From the NCBI GenBank assembly GCA_944326055.1, contig CALVCT010000049.1, positions 1 through 51,068 on the forward strand: 51,068 nt of DNA, written 5' to 3'. Below are positions 43,478 through 51,068 of this stretch, one piece after another. The notes under the pieces are model-generated. The model ran no database searches. It worked only from the letters and a program-made list of their open reading frames with translations, and had not been told where the DNA came from. Positions within the stretch are counted from its first letter, which is position 1; every line of letters begins with the position of its first letter. The DNA comes from an uncultured Erysipelotrichaceae bacterium. Lineage in GTDB: Bacteria > Bacillota_I > Bacilli_A > Erysipelotrichales > Erysipelotrichaceae. The position numbers and the translations under genes were made by a program.

Positions 43478-44245
43478 TCAGATCTTTTTGTCTAATAAAA
43501 AGTAAGTACTATCTTCTAGTGTGATATGGCGATCTTTATCGATCTTGAAGACGATATCGCTCTTAAGTAACTTACTAGCGATGAGATCGTGGTTTCTTGC
43601 ATCTACTCTTGCATAATGGGCTAAAGTCGCATCATAAGAGAGGCCACTTTGCATCTTACGCTTGATGAGATCATCTTTGAGATCTTCTTTTTTCACATCA
43701 AGATAGATAGTAAGATCAGCATATTCTTTAAGATCACGCCACGCCTCATCATCCAACAGCAGATAGTTTCCCTCGATCAAAACGATGTTCGCATTTACGA
43801 AGATGGCATCTTCTTTAGGATCGTGGGCGATACGATCATAGATCGGCCAATATATATCGTGCTCTTTTAATTCTTTAAGCTTTTCGCTTAAACGTTTCAC
43901 ATCGAAAGTGCACGGCGCACCTTTGATGGTATATAAGAGTCCTTTCTCTTTATCATCAGCTATATAGTGACTTTTTAGATAACTATCATAATGATGGAAA
44001 CCGTCGATACCGATAGCTTGAAGTGAGATGCTCATCTCTTCAGCGAGCATTTCTAAAAAAGCGACCAAAGTGCTCTTTCCTGCACCTGGTGCTCCAGCCA
44101 TAAAAACGATCAAACGCTTTTCTCTTCGTGCTTGATCTTTAAGCCTTAGAAGAAATGGTCTAAAGATATCTTCGATATCATCTTTATAGAAGTGAGCTTT
44201 TATAAAAAGACCGTTTATCTTTAGTGGTACTTCTATCTTTTCCAT
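43478..44245 (-). CDS. P-loop nucleoside/sugar kinase-like protein (uridine kinase superfamily)
   Basis: A 255-residue kinase. MAGAPGAGKSTLVAFL (near 49) is Walker A, GIDGFHHYD (near 78) and LIEGNYLLLDDEAW (near 156) match the phosphoribulokinase/uridine kinase group often annotated nucleoside/nucleotide kinase family. The substrate may be a nucleoside, sugar or pantothenate-like compound. I chose ATG 44245 (MEKIEVPLK). It has no SD but TACAAT lies exactly 6 bases upstream. It is a single gene. Confidence 0.87.
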   Translation of the reverse strand: MEKIEVPLKINGLFIKAHFYKDDIEDIFRPFLLRLKDQARREKRLIVFMAGAPGAGKSTLVAFLEMLAEEMSISLQAIGIDGFHHYDSYLKSHYIADDKEKGLLYTIKGAPCTFDVKRLSEKLKELKEHDIYWPIYDRIAHDPKEDAIFVNANIVLIEGNYLLLDDEAWRDLKEYADLTIYLDVKKEDLKDDLIKRKMQSGLSYDATLAHYARVDARNHDLIASKLLKSDIVFKIDKDRHITLEDSTYFLLDKKI

Positions 44246-44292
44246 GATCTTATTGTACAACAGTTCTATCGGTAATACTTAATGAGTAGATA

Positions 44293-44317
44293 TGTGAAAT
44301 ATATATCTTATATCACA
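44293..44317. promoter_or_regulatory. Inverted repeat upstream of the rubredoxin-ferredoxin promoter
   Basis: TGTGAAATATA (44293-44303) and TATATCACA (from 44309) are inverted around the centre 44305, ending 5 bases before the -35. It resembles redox-regulator sites but its arms are spaced more widely than a Rex or CRP/FNR site, so the binding protein is open. Confidence 0.4.
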
Positions 44318-44321
44318 AGTC

Positions 44322-44350
44322 TTTACATATAGACTCAGCAAGCGTATGAT
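44322..44350 (+). promoter_or_regulatory. Promoter of the rubredoxin-ferredoxin operon
   Basis: TTTACA (44322-44327), a 17-base spacer and TATGAT (44345-44350), followed by GAAAGGGG as ribosome site. Confidence 0.65.
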
Positions 44351-44377
44351 TAAGACAAATGAAAGGGGTATCATAAT

Positions 44378-45001
44378 ATGCGCTATATCTGTACTATCTG
44401 TGGTTATGTCTACGATGAAGAAGTCGAAGGCGTAGCTTTTGATGAACTAGCTGATGATTATCGCTGTCCATTGTGTACAGCACCAAAGGAGCTCTTTGAA
44501 AAGGAGATAAAGGAAGAGAAAGAAGAAGTAAGAGAAGCTATCATCGATGAAGATATACATGAAATATCAAACGGCGAGCTCGCTGCTATCTTTTCTAACC
44601 TTGCGCGTGGTCTAGAGAAACAAAGTAAGTTAAAGGAGTCAAAAGACATGATGACGCTATCTGAGCACTTTCGCGACAAGATGACGCCTTTTGATGATAC
44701 GTCACTAGAGACGCTGAGGTCTTTGATCGATGAAGATATCACTGTTCGATATCCTAATGTTCAAAAAGTTGCGGATGAAAAAGCTGATCGAGGTACAAAG
44801 CGTATCGTCACTTGGGGACTTAAAGTAACATCGATCATCAAAGCACTATTAGATAGTTATACAAAAGAAGGTGAAGAGTTTTTGATGGATAAGAAGATCT
44901 TCATTTGTTCTGTCTGTGGCTTTATCTACGTTGGTAAAAAAGCGCCTGATATCTGTCCTGTTTGTAAGGTACCAGAATTCAAGTTTGAGGAGGTGAGATG
45001 A
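44378..45001 (+). CDS. Double rubredoxin-domain protein (rubredoxin - helical domain - rubredoxin-like)
   Basis: A 207-residue iron protein. The N-terminal rubredoxin has CTICGYVYD (5-13) and CPLCTAPKE (near 31). A glutamate-rich helical middle (about 45-165) carries HEISNGELAAIFSNLARGLE. The C-terminus is a shorter rubrerythrin-type rubredoxin, CSVCGFIYVGKKAP then CPVCKVPEF. I do not find the complete diiron ligand set of rubrerythrin in the middle. Its stop overlaps the ferredoxin gene, so the pair likely moves electrons, perhaps to detoxify oxygen or peroxide in an anaerobe. Confidence 0.83.
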   Translation: MRYICTICGYVYDEEVEGVAFDELADDYRCPLCTAPKELFEKEIKEEKEEVREAIIDEDIHEISNGELAAIFSNLARGLEKQSKLKESKDMMTLSEHFRDKMTPFDDTSLETLRSLIDEDITVRYPNVQKVADEKADRGTKRIVTWGLKVTSIIKALLDSYTKEGEEFLMDKKIFICSVCGFIYVGKKAPDICPVCKVPEFKFEEVR

Positions 45002-45492
45002 TGAAAAGATTAGCTGTGCGTAACTTACGTCTTTGTACGAAAGACTGTATCTGTCTTTATGTTTGTCCAACTGGAGCCAGTGATACAGAAGATAGTATCA
45101 TCGATCCATCAAAATGTATCGGTTGTGGTGCTTGTGCAGAAGCTTGTCCTTCTAAAGCTATATCTTTAGTGCCACTTACTTATCCAGATCAGCAAGTCAA
45201 AGATAATAATGTGCTCAAAGTGAACAAGAAGCTATCACAAAGTAAAGCTAAAGCTGAAAAGATAAGTCATGATCTTGCATCAAAGACAAAAGAAGATGGC
45301 TTACGTCGTCTTCTTAAAGCTATCGAGCGCTCAAGTCGTCTCATGAATGAGGATATCATGCGTGAATCAGGCTATATGTTGCCTCAAAGCTTGAATACTA
45401 GACATCTACTTGAAGATCTCTTAGATAAGGCTGATGATCGCTTTCCAAAGATAGAAGCACAAAGATTATTGGATCAGGGACTCAAAAATTAA
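45001..45492 (+). CDS. 4Fe-4S ferredoxin-like protein with C-terminal helical extension
   Basis: A 163-residue protein (ATG 45001, or ATG 44998 one codon earlier). The N-terminal part has two cysteine clusters, CTKDCICLYVCPTGA and CIGCGACAEACPSKA (near 38). The second is a textbook 4Fe-4S motif; the first has C-x3-C-x-C-x3-CP, unusual spacing. Residues 75-163 form a charged helical region (SRLMNEDIMRESGYMLP...) without cysteines. It overlaps the rubredoxin gene and probably exchanges electrons with its product. Confidence 0.85.
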   Translation: MKRLAVRNLRLCTKDCICLYVCPTGASDTEDSIIDPSKCIGCGACAEACPSKAISLVPLTYPDQQVKDNNVLKVNKKLSQSKAKAEKISHDLASKTKEDGLRRLLKAIERSSRLMNEDIMRESGYMLPQSLNTRHLLEDLLDKADDRFPKIEAQRLLDQGLKN

Positions 45493-45495
45493 GGG

Positions 45496-45524
45496 TTTAC
45501 ACAAAGCCTATCTTGATGTATCAT
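45496..45524 (+). promoter_or_regulatory. Promoter of the preQ1-controlled operon
   Basis: TTTACA (45496-45501), a 17-base spacer and TATCAT (45519-45524). Transcription would start near 45531, just before the small hairpin GCATC/GATGC (45531-45544) and the aptamer. Confidence 0.6.
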
Positions 45525-45544
45525 ACACAAGCATCTAAAGATGC

Positions 45545-45590
45545 CGACAGTTCGTTTGTACCATCCTGTCGTTAAACAAAACCAGGACTG
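45545..45590 (+). promoter_or_regulatory. preQ1-I-like riboswitch aptamer
   Basis: CGACAG (45545-45550) and CTGTCG (45566-45571) form stem P1 around a 15-base loop. The 3' tail TTAAACAAAACCAGG (45572-45586) closely resembles the tail of the Thermoanaerobacter tengcongensis preQ1-I aptamer (UUAACAAAACAAGG). Tail bases CCAGGAC (45582-45588) can instead pair with GTCTTGG (45606-45612) of the terminator as an antiterminator. The next gene is a queuosine-precursor transporter, the expected target. Confidence 0.65.
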
Positions 45591-45601
45591 AAGTGTTTAT
45601 T

Positions 45602-45625
45602 AGCGGTCTTGGACCGCTTTTATTA
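45602..45625 (+). terminator. Riboswitch-controlled terminator
   Basis: AGCGGTC (45602-45608) and GACCGCT (45612-45618) form a perfect hairpin with loop TTG, followed by TTTATTATT. It ends only a few bases before the ATG at 45628, so when it forms the gene cannot be transcribed. Confidence 0.75.
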
Positions 45626-45627
45626 TT

Positions 45628-46335
45628 ATGAGAAAAGAGTTTAGTTTACTACTTAAAGAGATACCAGCACTAGTGACGACACTTTTTGTGATGAGTGTCA
45701 TCATGATGAATCTATTGGCCAATAAGACGATCTTGAGTACAGAATATCTAGCATTGGATGGGGGCATATTGATCTCTTGGTTATCCTTTTTATGCATGGA
45801 TATCATCACGATGCGTTTTGGTCCTAAGGCTAGTACGAAGATCGCGATCTTAGCGATGTTTTGTAATGTCTTTGCCTGCATCATCTTCTATATCGCCAGC
45901 ATCATCCCTTCAAGTGCAGGCGACTACAGTGCTTTTGACAGTATCTTTCACAGCACTTGGTTCATCCTTTTGGGTTCGATGATCGCCTTTTTAGCTTCGG
46001 CGATCGTCAACAATACACTCAACTATCTATTGGGCAAACTACTAAATAAGGATTCAAAGATCGATTATACATTAAGGACATCGATCTCAACTTTCATTGG
46101 CCAGTTTATCGATAACCTACTCTTTGCGATGATCGTCTTTATGTTTTTTGCGCCTATATTTTGGGATGGTTTTAGCTGGACGTTTTTTCAATGTGTTGGT
46201 TGTGCCTTTACTGGCGCGATATTTGAATCGCTCACTGAACTGTTATTTGCCCCGCTTGGTTATAAGATCTATATGAAATGGAAAGATGAAGGCGTTGGTG
46301 AAAGATATCTTAGATATTTAGGAGAGAAGAGATGA
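45628..46335 (+). CDS. Queuosine precursor transporter (VUT/YhhQ family)
   Basis: A 235-residue membrane protein with about six helices, of the VUT_1 family (YhhQ/QueT-like) that imports queuine or preQ0/preQ1 for tRNA modification. SWLSFLCMDIITMRFGPKAS (near 50), STFIGQFIDNLLFAMIVF (near 152) and GAIFESLTELLFAPLGYK (near 197) are characteristic. It sits behind a preQ1-type riboswitch, which supports the call. A dehydrogenase overlaps its end by 4 bases. No tgt or queA is in the window. Confidence 0.9.
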   Translation: MRKEFSLLLKEIPALVTTLFVMSVIMMNLLANKTILSTEYLALDGGILISWLSFLCMDIITMRFGPKASTKIAILAMFCNVFACIIFYIASIIPSSAGDYSAFDSIFHSTWFILLGSMIAFLASAIVNNTLNYLLGKLLNKDSKIDYTLRTSISTFIGQFIDNLLFAMIVFMFFAPIFWDGFSWTFFQCVGCAFTGAIFESLTELLFAPLGYKIYMKWKDEGVGERYLRYLGEKR

Positions 46336-46982
46336 GAATACTTGTAACAGGGACATCAAGAGGCATTGGGAAAGCTATTGCCGAGTATTTTTTGAAGAAG
46401 GGACACGAAGTCATCGGTTTTGATAGAGATGATAAGACGATCGATGATGAACACTATAGACACTATGTCTTAGATATCCGCAAAAAGGAGACATATCCTG
46501 ATCTTGGTCCGATCGAGATACTCATCAATAATGCAGGTGTGCAGAATGAAGATGATATCGATGTCGATCTCAAAGGGACGATCAAGATCACAGAACACTA
46601 TCTGAATGCAGATATCAAGTCGATACTCAACATCGGTTCAGCCAGTGGACATACAGGATCAGAATTTCCTGAGTATTGTGCAGCAAAAGGCGGTATCATC
46701 GCATATACGAAGAATGTCGCTCTACGAGTCGCTAAATATGGTGCTACATGTAATAGTATCGACCCAGGTGGCGTCATCACACCGCTGAACAGTTGTGTCA
46801 TAGAAGATGCTGAATGTTGGGATAAGATCATGCATGAGACGCCACTCAAGCGTTGGGCAACTGTCGAAGAGATAGCGGAATGGGCCTATTTTATGACTGT
46901 CATCAATCGCTTTTGTACAGGTCAAAGTATCATCATCGATGGTGGAGAAGCGATAAATCATAATTTTATCTGGAAAGATTGA
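46332..46982 (+). CDS. Short-chain dehydrogenase/reductase
   Basis: A 216-residue NAD(P)-dependent oxidoreductase. VTGTSRGIGKAIAEYF is the nucleotide motif, EILINNAGVQNED (near 58) the central motif and YCAAKGGIIAYTKN (near 116) holds Tyr and Lys. It overlaps the queuosine-precursor transporter by ATGA and so is under the same riboswitch. That suggests a link to precursor metabolism, which is inference; it may be a passenger. Confidence 0.88.
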   Translation: MRILVTGTSRGIGKAIAEYFLKKGHEVIGFDRDDKTIDDEHYRHYVLDIRKKETYPDLGPIEILINNAGVQNEDDIDVDLKGTIKITEHYLNADIKSILNIGSASGHTGSEFPEYCAAKGGIIAYTKNVALRVAKYGATCNSIDPGGVITPLNSCVIEDAECWDKIMHETPLKRWATVEEIAEWAYFMTVINRFCTGQSIIIDGGEAINHNFIWKD

Positions 46983-46992
46983 AAACATGATA

Positions 46993-47024
46993 TGATAGGT
47001 ATGTAAAGTCAAAGAGGCCTATCA
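46993..47024 (+). promoter_or_regulatory. Inverted repeat enclosing the SD of the moxR gene
   Basis: TGATAGG (46993-46999) can pair with CCTATCA (47018-47024), whose last A is the first base of the ATG. The SD AAAGAGG (47011-47017) lies at the edge of the loop. The hairpin could modulate translation. Confidence 0.35.
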
Positions 47025-47959
47025 TGCAAAAAGATATTCTGATAAATGAGATAAGTAAGGTAATAGTTGGTAAGAAAGATATCATCGAAAAGATCTTAGT
47101 CTGCCTTTTAGCTGATGGTCATATCTTGCTTGAAGACCTTCCAGGTACAGGTAAGACGAATCTAGCATTAGCTATCAGCAAGATCTTCGATATCGATCAT
47201 AAGCGATTACAACTTACAAGCGACACGTTGCCTAGTGATATCACTGGTTATATGATGTACGACAAAGATACGCATGAATTCAGACTCAAGAAAGGTCCTA
47301 TCTTTACCAATCTTTTATTAGCTGATGAGATCAATAGAACTTCACCAAAGACTCAAAGTGCGCTCCTTGAAGTCATGGAAGAAAAACAGGTGACGATCGA
47401 TGCCAAAACTTATGAGCTTGAAGACATCTTCGTCGTCATTGCGACACAGAATCCTTATGGAGCTGCTGGTACTAATCTTTTACCACAATCACAGATGGAT
47501 CGTTTTATGATGGTCTTATCTTTGGGTTATCCTGATCTTGAAAGTGAGAAGCAGCTCTTTAAAGATCGCCAAGCGATCGATCCACTAGATGAAGTATTGC
47601 ATCTTGTAAGAAAAGAGAACCTCAAGAGGCTTCAAGATTACATCAGTAAAGTTTATATCCATGATGACATCTATGATCTCACTGCTCGCTTGTCGAAAGC
47701 GACCCGTGAAGACGAGCGTATCTTAGTAGGTGCTTCACCGCGTGCAGGTCTTGCACTGCTTAAAGCGGCAAGAGCTCGTGCTATCTTATATGAGCGTGAT
47801 TATGTCACGATGGAGGATATCGATGTTTTGTATCGGAACATCTATGCACATCGCGTCATTTTGAAAGACCAAGAGATCGCTGTCCTAGATAAAGAACGTC
47901 TTTCGATCTTAGATGACATCTATAAAAATCTAGCACGTCCTAATATCAAGGATCGCTGA
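47024..47959 (+). CDS. MoxR-family AAA+ ATPase
   Basis: A 311-residue ATPase/chaperone. LLEDLPGTGKTNLALAIS (near 35) is Walker A, LLADEINRTSPKTQSALLE (near 102) Walker B, and ATQNP (near 140) sensor 1. GASPRAGLALLKAARARA near 235 is the C-terminal family block. MoxR proteins with DUF58 and transglutaminase-like partners form a common three-gene unit of still unclear function, possibly metal or complex assembly at the envelope. Confidence 0.93.
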   Translation: MQKDILINEISKVIVGKKDIIEKILVCLLADGHILLEDLPGTGKTNLALAISKIFDIDHKRLQLTSDTLPSDITGYMMYDKDTHEFRLKKGPIFTNLLLADEINRTSPKTQSALLEVMEEKQVTIDAKTYELEDIFVVIATQNPYGAAGTNLLPQSQMDRFMMVLSLGYPDLESEKQLFKDRQAIDPLDEVLHLVRKENLKRLQDYISKVYIHDDIYDLTARLSKATREDERILVGASPRAGLALLKAARARAILYERDYVTMEDIDVLYRNIYAHRVILKDQEIAVLDKERLSILDDIYKNLARPNIKDR

Positions 47960-48762
47960 TGTCTTGGTTATTCTTGATACTTCTTATCATCTTCCAACAT
48001 GGCTTCAGTGAAGCTAGAGTCTTTTTTATGGTCATCAAGATCTTAGAAGTCATCTTGGTCATCGATCTTATGACTTTTATCTTCGCTATCATCAAAGAGA
48101 AGATCGATCTTCCGATGTTTAGAAGTCATTATCATGAAGATGATGATATCAAGATCAGAGTCGATGAGGGGAAGCTTATGAAAGTTCGCTATCGTCTTTA
48201 TCTTGATGGTGAAAAGAAGATCAAGGATAAAGGTGGTTATCTGCACATTGAAGATAAGAGTCCTAGAAGAATAAAGATCAAAAAGATCGTCATCAGCTAT
48301 ACATCGCTCTTTCATTTCTTCTATCTTAGAAGATCTAAAAAAACCGAAATGCATATCGATATCTATCCTCTAGCTAAAAAATGTGATCTTTCGGTGTGCT
48401 ATAAGGTAGTTGAAGATGATACAAGCGATAAAAAAGGTCAAGACTATAGTGAGATCGTTGGTTTCCATAAAGCTGATATCGGTGATGATCTTAGATATGT
48501 GCATATACCTCTGAGTGCTAAAAAGGGTGAGTATATGATCAAGGAAGGTGCAGCTTTTTCTCGTCATGTCTATCACTATAAGATGCATGATGATACTAAA
48601 GAAGCAATCATAGATGATCTTGCAAAGATCGAATATCTAGTTAAAAACTTCATCACCAAAGATCATGAGACACTATATATCGAAGCCGAAAAGAACTTCA
48701 AGATCAAAGATATCGATGGTCTGATATATCTTTTTGATCATTACTATACGAGGTATCTATGA
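47959..48762 (+). CDS. DUF58 domain protein
   Basis: A 267-residue protein with an N-terminal helix pair (about 3-48), a middle beta-type segment and the DUF58 core GDDLRYVHIPLSAKKGEYM (near 174), where most family members read R.I.W..SAK. It is shorter than typical DUF58 proteins (about 400), so it holds the core without the C-terminal vWA-like extension. The ATG overlaps the moxR stop by one base and the transglutaminase start overlaps its own stop. Confidence 0.88.
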   Translation: MSWLFLILLIIFQHGFSEARVFFMVIKILEVILVIDLMTFIFAIIKEKIDLPMFRSHYHEDDDIKIRVDEGKLMKVRYRLYLDGEKKIKDKGGYLHIEDKSPRRIKIKKIVISYTSLFHFFYLRRSKKTEMHIDIYPLAKKCDLSVCYKVVEDDTSDKKGQDYSEIVGFHKADIGDDLRYVHIPLSAKKGEYMIKEGAAFSRHVYHYKMHDDTKEAIIDDLAKIEYLVKNFITKDHETLYIEAEKNFKIKDIDGLIYLFDHYYTRYL

Positions 48763-50786
48763 GCTATATCAAAGCGCTTATAAGCCTATTTGTTTCGATC
48801 TATATAAGTTATGTCTTCTTAGCACCTTTTGTGCATGTCGATATCACAGCTATGATCTTAGCGTTACTCGCGACGATAGCAGCTTTTATCATATTTGAGT
48901 CTAATGATAAAAAGAAGACGTCTATAGCTTTGATCATACATCTTATCCTTTTGGTCTATTTAAGTGGGTTTGTCATCTATGATATCTATCTCTATCTGAC
49001 AGATGGCATCACTTTTGCATTAGCGCATCTAAGTCATCTCATCTTTTATGTCGTAACTTTCATCTACTATGTCTTATGGCGCTATATACCAAGGATCTTT
49101 ATGATCATCAGTCTGTTATTGTTGATCATAGCTTCTTTATTTACTTCGACGTCAGCATTTTTATCATTGCTATATATCTTGGAAGTCATCTTTTTATATC
49201 TCGATATAAAGAAAGAAGAAATCTATAAGATCTTTGTCTTTATCGTCATCACCATTACCTCGATCTTCATCTTTTTTATGGTCACACCTTATGATGTACT
49301 GAGGAATGTCGATGATCTGATCTTGCATAAGCTTGAGCCTGATCCCTGCCCAAGACGTCTAAGGCACTATCTGGGTCTATGTAATTGTGCTGATAATGGG
49401 ATCTTTAAAAAGGATGGCCAAATAGTCTTTGGCAATGAAGTATCATTACCAGATGGTTATATAAGAGCAGGATTAGGACAAGGACTCATCTCCAATGACT
49501 CGATAACTGACGACGATGAGATCTATTATCATGTCACATCGACCGAACCTGTCACTTATCTAAAAGCTTTTAGTGCAGGTAACTATAGTTCGACCAGCAA
49601 TCGTTTCAATCTTATGAGCGAAGATCGAACGATGCGTGTCTACTCTTCAGATCTAGCGTCAGATCCCGGAGCTATCTATCGCTTAGATCATGAAGCAAGC
49701 GACTATATCACGATCGAGAGAACTGATGCAGGCAACGACCGCTATTTTTTGGTACCTTATGGCTTGAACGATCTTGAAGTACAACTCATATCAGACTGTA
49801 GTTATCGAGATGAAGACGTAACAGAGAGCTATACTATCGGCTTTGATAATAGCGAATTTATGCGCGATGACCTTATCGATATCTATAGCGATGACATCGC
49901 ATCTTACTATCTCAATCTATCAAGCAGCACTAAAGAAGAGATGCAAGAGTTTCTAAGAGAGCAGGGTATCGACCCAAATGGTGATGACAAGCAAGCCATC
50001 ATCGACGCTATCGTCGATCTACTTAAGAATAACTATACATATTCAAGAGAGATCGAAGTAATCGATAACGATGCGATCATGAATTTCTTATATCATACAC
50101 ATAGTGGTTATTGTGTCCATTTCGCCGGCAGTGCGACACTTTTATTAAGAGCTTCTGGCATACCAGCGCGTTATGTCGGTGGTTATCACATAAGTGAGTG
50201 GAATGGAGATGAAGCTATCATCAGAGCCTCTGATGCGCATGCCTGGGTCGAAGTCTATAGTGCAGATGTAGGTTGGGTGCCTTATGAAGTCACAGCGAGC
50301 TATGAAGATAGTTTTGGTATCGAAAATGATTTTGAGGAGCTTGATGAAGAAGATGTGATCGAAACACCAGAAGTGACAGAGACACCAGAGATCGAAGAGA
50401 CAACAAGACCAGAGACTCCTAAAAGAGAAGAAGTAGTAGAAAGGAACGATATCGATATAGCAGCGATACTTTTGAATATCGTGATCATAATGTCCATCAT
50501 AGCTATACCAGTGATATCATTCATCATCTTTATTAGTTATCGAAGAAGAAGACCATATCGTGATAAAGTTAGGACTTCTTATCTTTTCATCGAGAAATAT
50601 GGTGAGGTAGATAAAAATATCGTAGCTATCATGGAAAAAAGAAGATTCTCTAAAGAAGGCATCGATAAAAATGACTATCTAATAGTCAAAGCCAAAGAGA
50701 AAGAAGTAGCTAAAGAATTATCTAAAAAGATATCGATACTAAAGAAGATCTATCTCTTCATCCGCTATGATGTATGGATGTTATAA
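48759..50786 (+). CDS. Transglutaminase-like membrane protein
   Basis: A 675-residue protein with six N-terminal helices (about 8-190), an extracytoplasmic domain, a Pro/Glu-rich linker (near 530-560), a final helix (about 567-592) and a cytoplasmic basic tail. The transglutaminase fold is marked by SGYCVHFAGSATLLLRASGI (Cys452), ASDAHAWVEVY (His494) and GWVPYEVTA, with Glu in the position of the third residue, as is frequent in bacterial members. It completes the MoxR-DUF58-transglutaminase unit; the linker probably spans the envelope. Confidence 0.92.
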   Translation: MSYIKALISLFVSIYISYVFLAPFVHVDITAMILALLATIAAFIIFESNDKKKTSIALIIHLILLVYLSGFVIYDIYLYLTDGITFALAHLSHLIFYVVTFIYYVLWRYIPRIFMIISLLLLIIASLFTSTSAFLSLLYILEVIFLYLDIKKEEIYKIFVFIVITITSIFIFFMVTPYDVLRNVDDLILHKLEPDPCPRRLRHYLGLCNCADNGIFKKDGQIVFGNEVSLPDGYIRAGLGQGLISNDSITDDDEIYYHVTSTEPVTYLKAFSAGNYSSTSNRFNLMSEDRTMRVYSSDLASDPGAIYRLDHEASDYITIERTDAGNDRYFLVPYGLNDLEVQLISDCSYRDEDVTESYTIGFDNSEFMRDDLIDIYSDDIASYYLNLSSSTKEEMQEFLREQGIDPNGDDKQAIIDAIVDLLKNNYTYSREIEVIDNDAIMNFLYHTHSGYCVHFAGSATLLLRASGIPARYVGGYHISEWNGDEAIIRASDAHAWVEVYSADVGWVPYEVTASYEDSFGIENDFEELDEEDVIETPEVTETPEIEETTRPETPKREEVVERNDIDIAAILLNIVIIMSIIAIPVISFIIFISYRRRRPYRDKVRTSYLFIEKYGEVDKNIVAIMEKRRFSKEGIDKNDYLIVKAKEKEVAKELSKKISILKKIYLFIRYDVWML

Positions 50787-50861
50787 AGTTAAAAATACTG
50801 ACTCTAATACCAAACAGTACCTCAAAACATGTAGTTTAATGAGACTATAAAACTGAAGATA

Positions 50862-50870
50862 TGTTATTAT
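50862..50870 (+). promoter_or_regulatory. Extended -10 promoter of the repeat-containing gene
   Basis: TGTTATTAT (TG, one base, TATTAT) lies 8 bases before the ATG at 50879. Its layout is nearly the same as that of the CmpB-type gene at 28831 (TGTTAGAAT, 8 bases, ATG). Confidence 0.5.
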
Positions 50871-50878
50871 CTTAGGGT

Positions 50879-51068
<190 letters not shown>

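Overview
The window is bacterial chromosome from a low-GC Bacillota (Firmicute). The mix of genes suggests a fermentative anaerobe: AdhE, a catabolic arginine pair, histidine fermentation through formimino-THF, rubredoxin/ferredoxin proteins, and no respiratory genes. An Erysipelotrichia-like relative is my guess from family content and codon style; no 16S or marker phylogeny is available here. About 50 protein genes are supported. I see no tRNA, rRNA, CRISPR array or intact insertion sequence.

Layout. 1-2060 is a decayed left edge: a partial GNAT gene, IS21-like end debris, and two small regulator/membrane genes broken by frameshifts. 2202-8531 is a complete histidine-degradation operon (hutH-hutU-ftcD-hutI-fchA) whose genes are almost all overlapping. 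It is followed by cysK-cysE, an MscS channel, a lipoprotein, a deoxyribosyltransferase-like protein lacking its expected catalytic Glu, and an M42 peptidase. 14589-19333 (minus strand) holds adhE with Rex-like and cre-like sites, then an antiporter-tetR operon with two operator palindromes. 19462-21061 holds a lipoprotein and a third broken HTH-membrane gene. 21238-28831 holds a PnuC-like transporter, efp, a short-chain dehydrogenase, two PLP enzymes, AIM24 and a lipase-like gene. 28917-34695 holds a small ABC exporter and then a CydDC-like/YgbA/YbaN operon behind twin GTTAG-N6-CTAAC operators. 34810-37394 is an alcohol/aldehyde dehydrogenase pair. 37423-40895 (minus) is arcB, arcA, a DUF308 gene and yitT, with yitT facing a MerR regulator across a MerR-type promoter. 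The right part holds an aldo/keto reductase, DUF5662, a nucleoside-type kinase, a rubredoxin-ferredoxin pair, a queuosine-precursor transporter behind a preQ1 riboswitch-like leader, and a MoxR-DUF58-transglutaminase operon.

The most interesting element is at the right edge. A new gene starts at 50879 and runs straight into about 19 copies of a tetranucleotide (GCAA). As sequenced it is out of frame and stops after 42 codons, but one downstream frame stays open to the window end. This is the signature of a phase-variable ON/OFF gene.

Other themes are a recurring promoter layout in which the -10 hexamer lies only 6-9 bases upstream of an ATG with little or no Shine-Dalgarno sequence (leaderless mRNAs), and a marked excess of GATC caused mainly by codons ending in G before Ile ATC.
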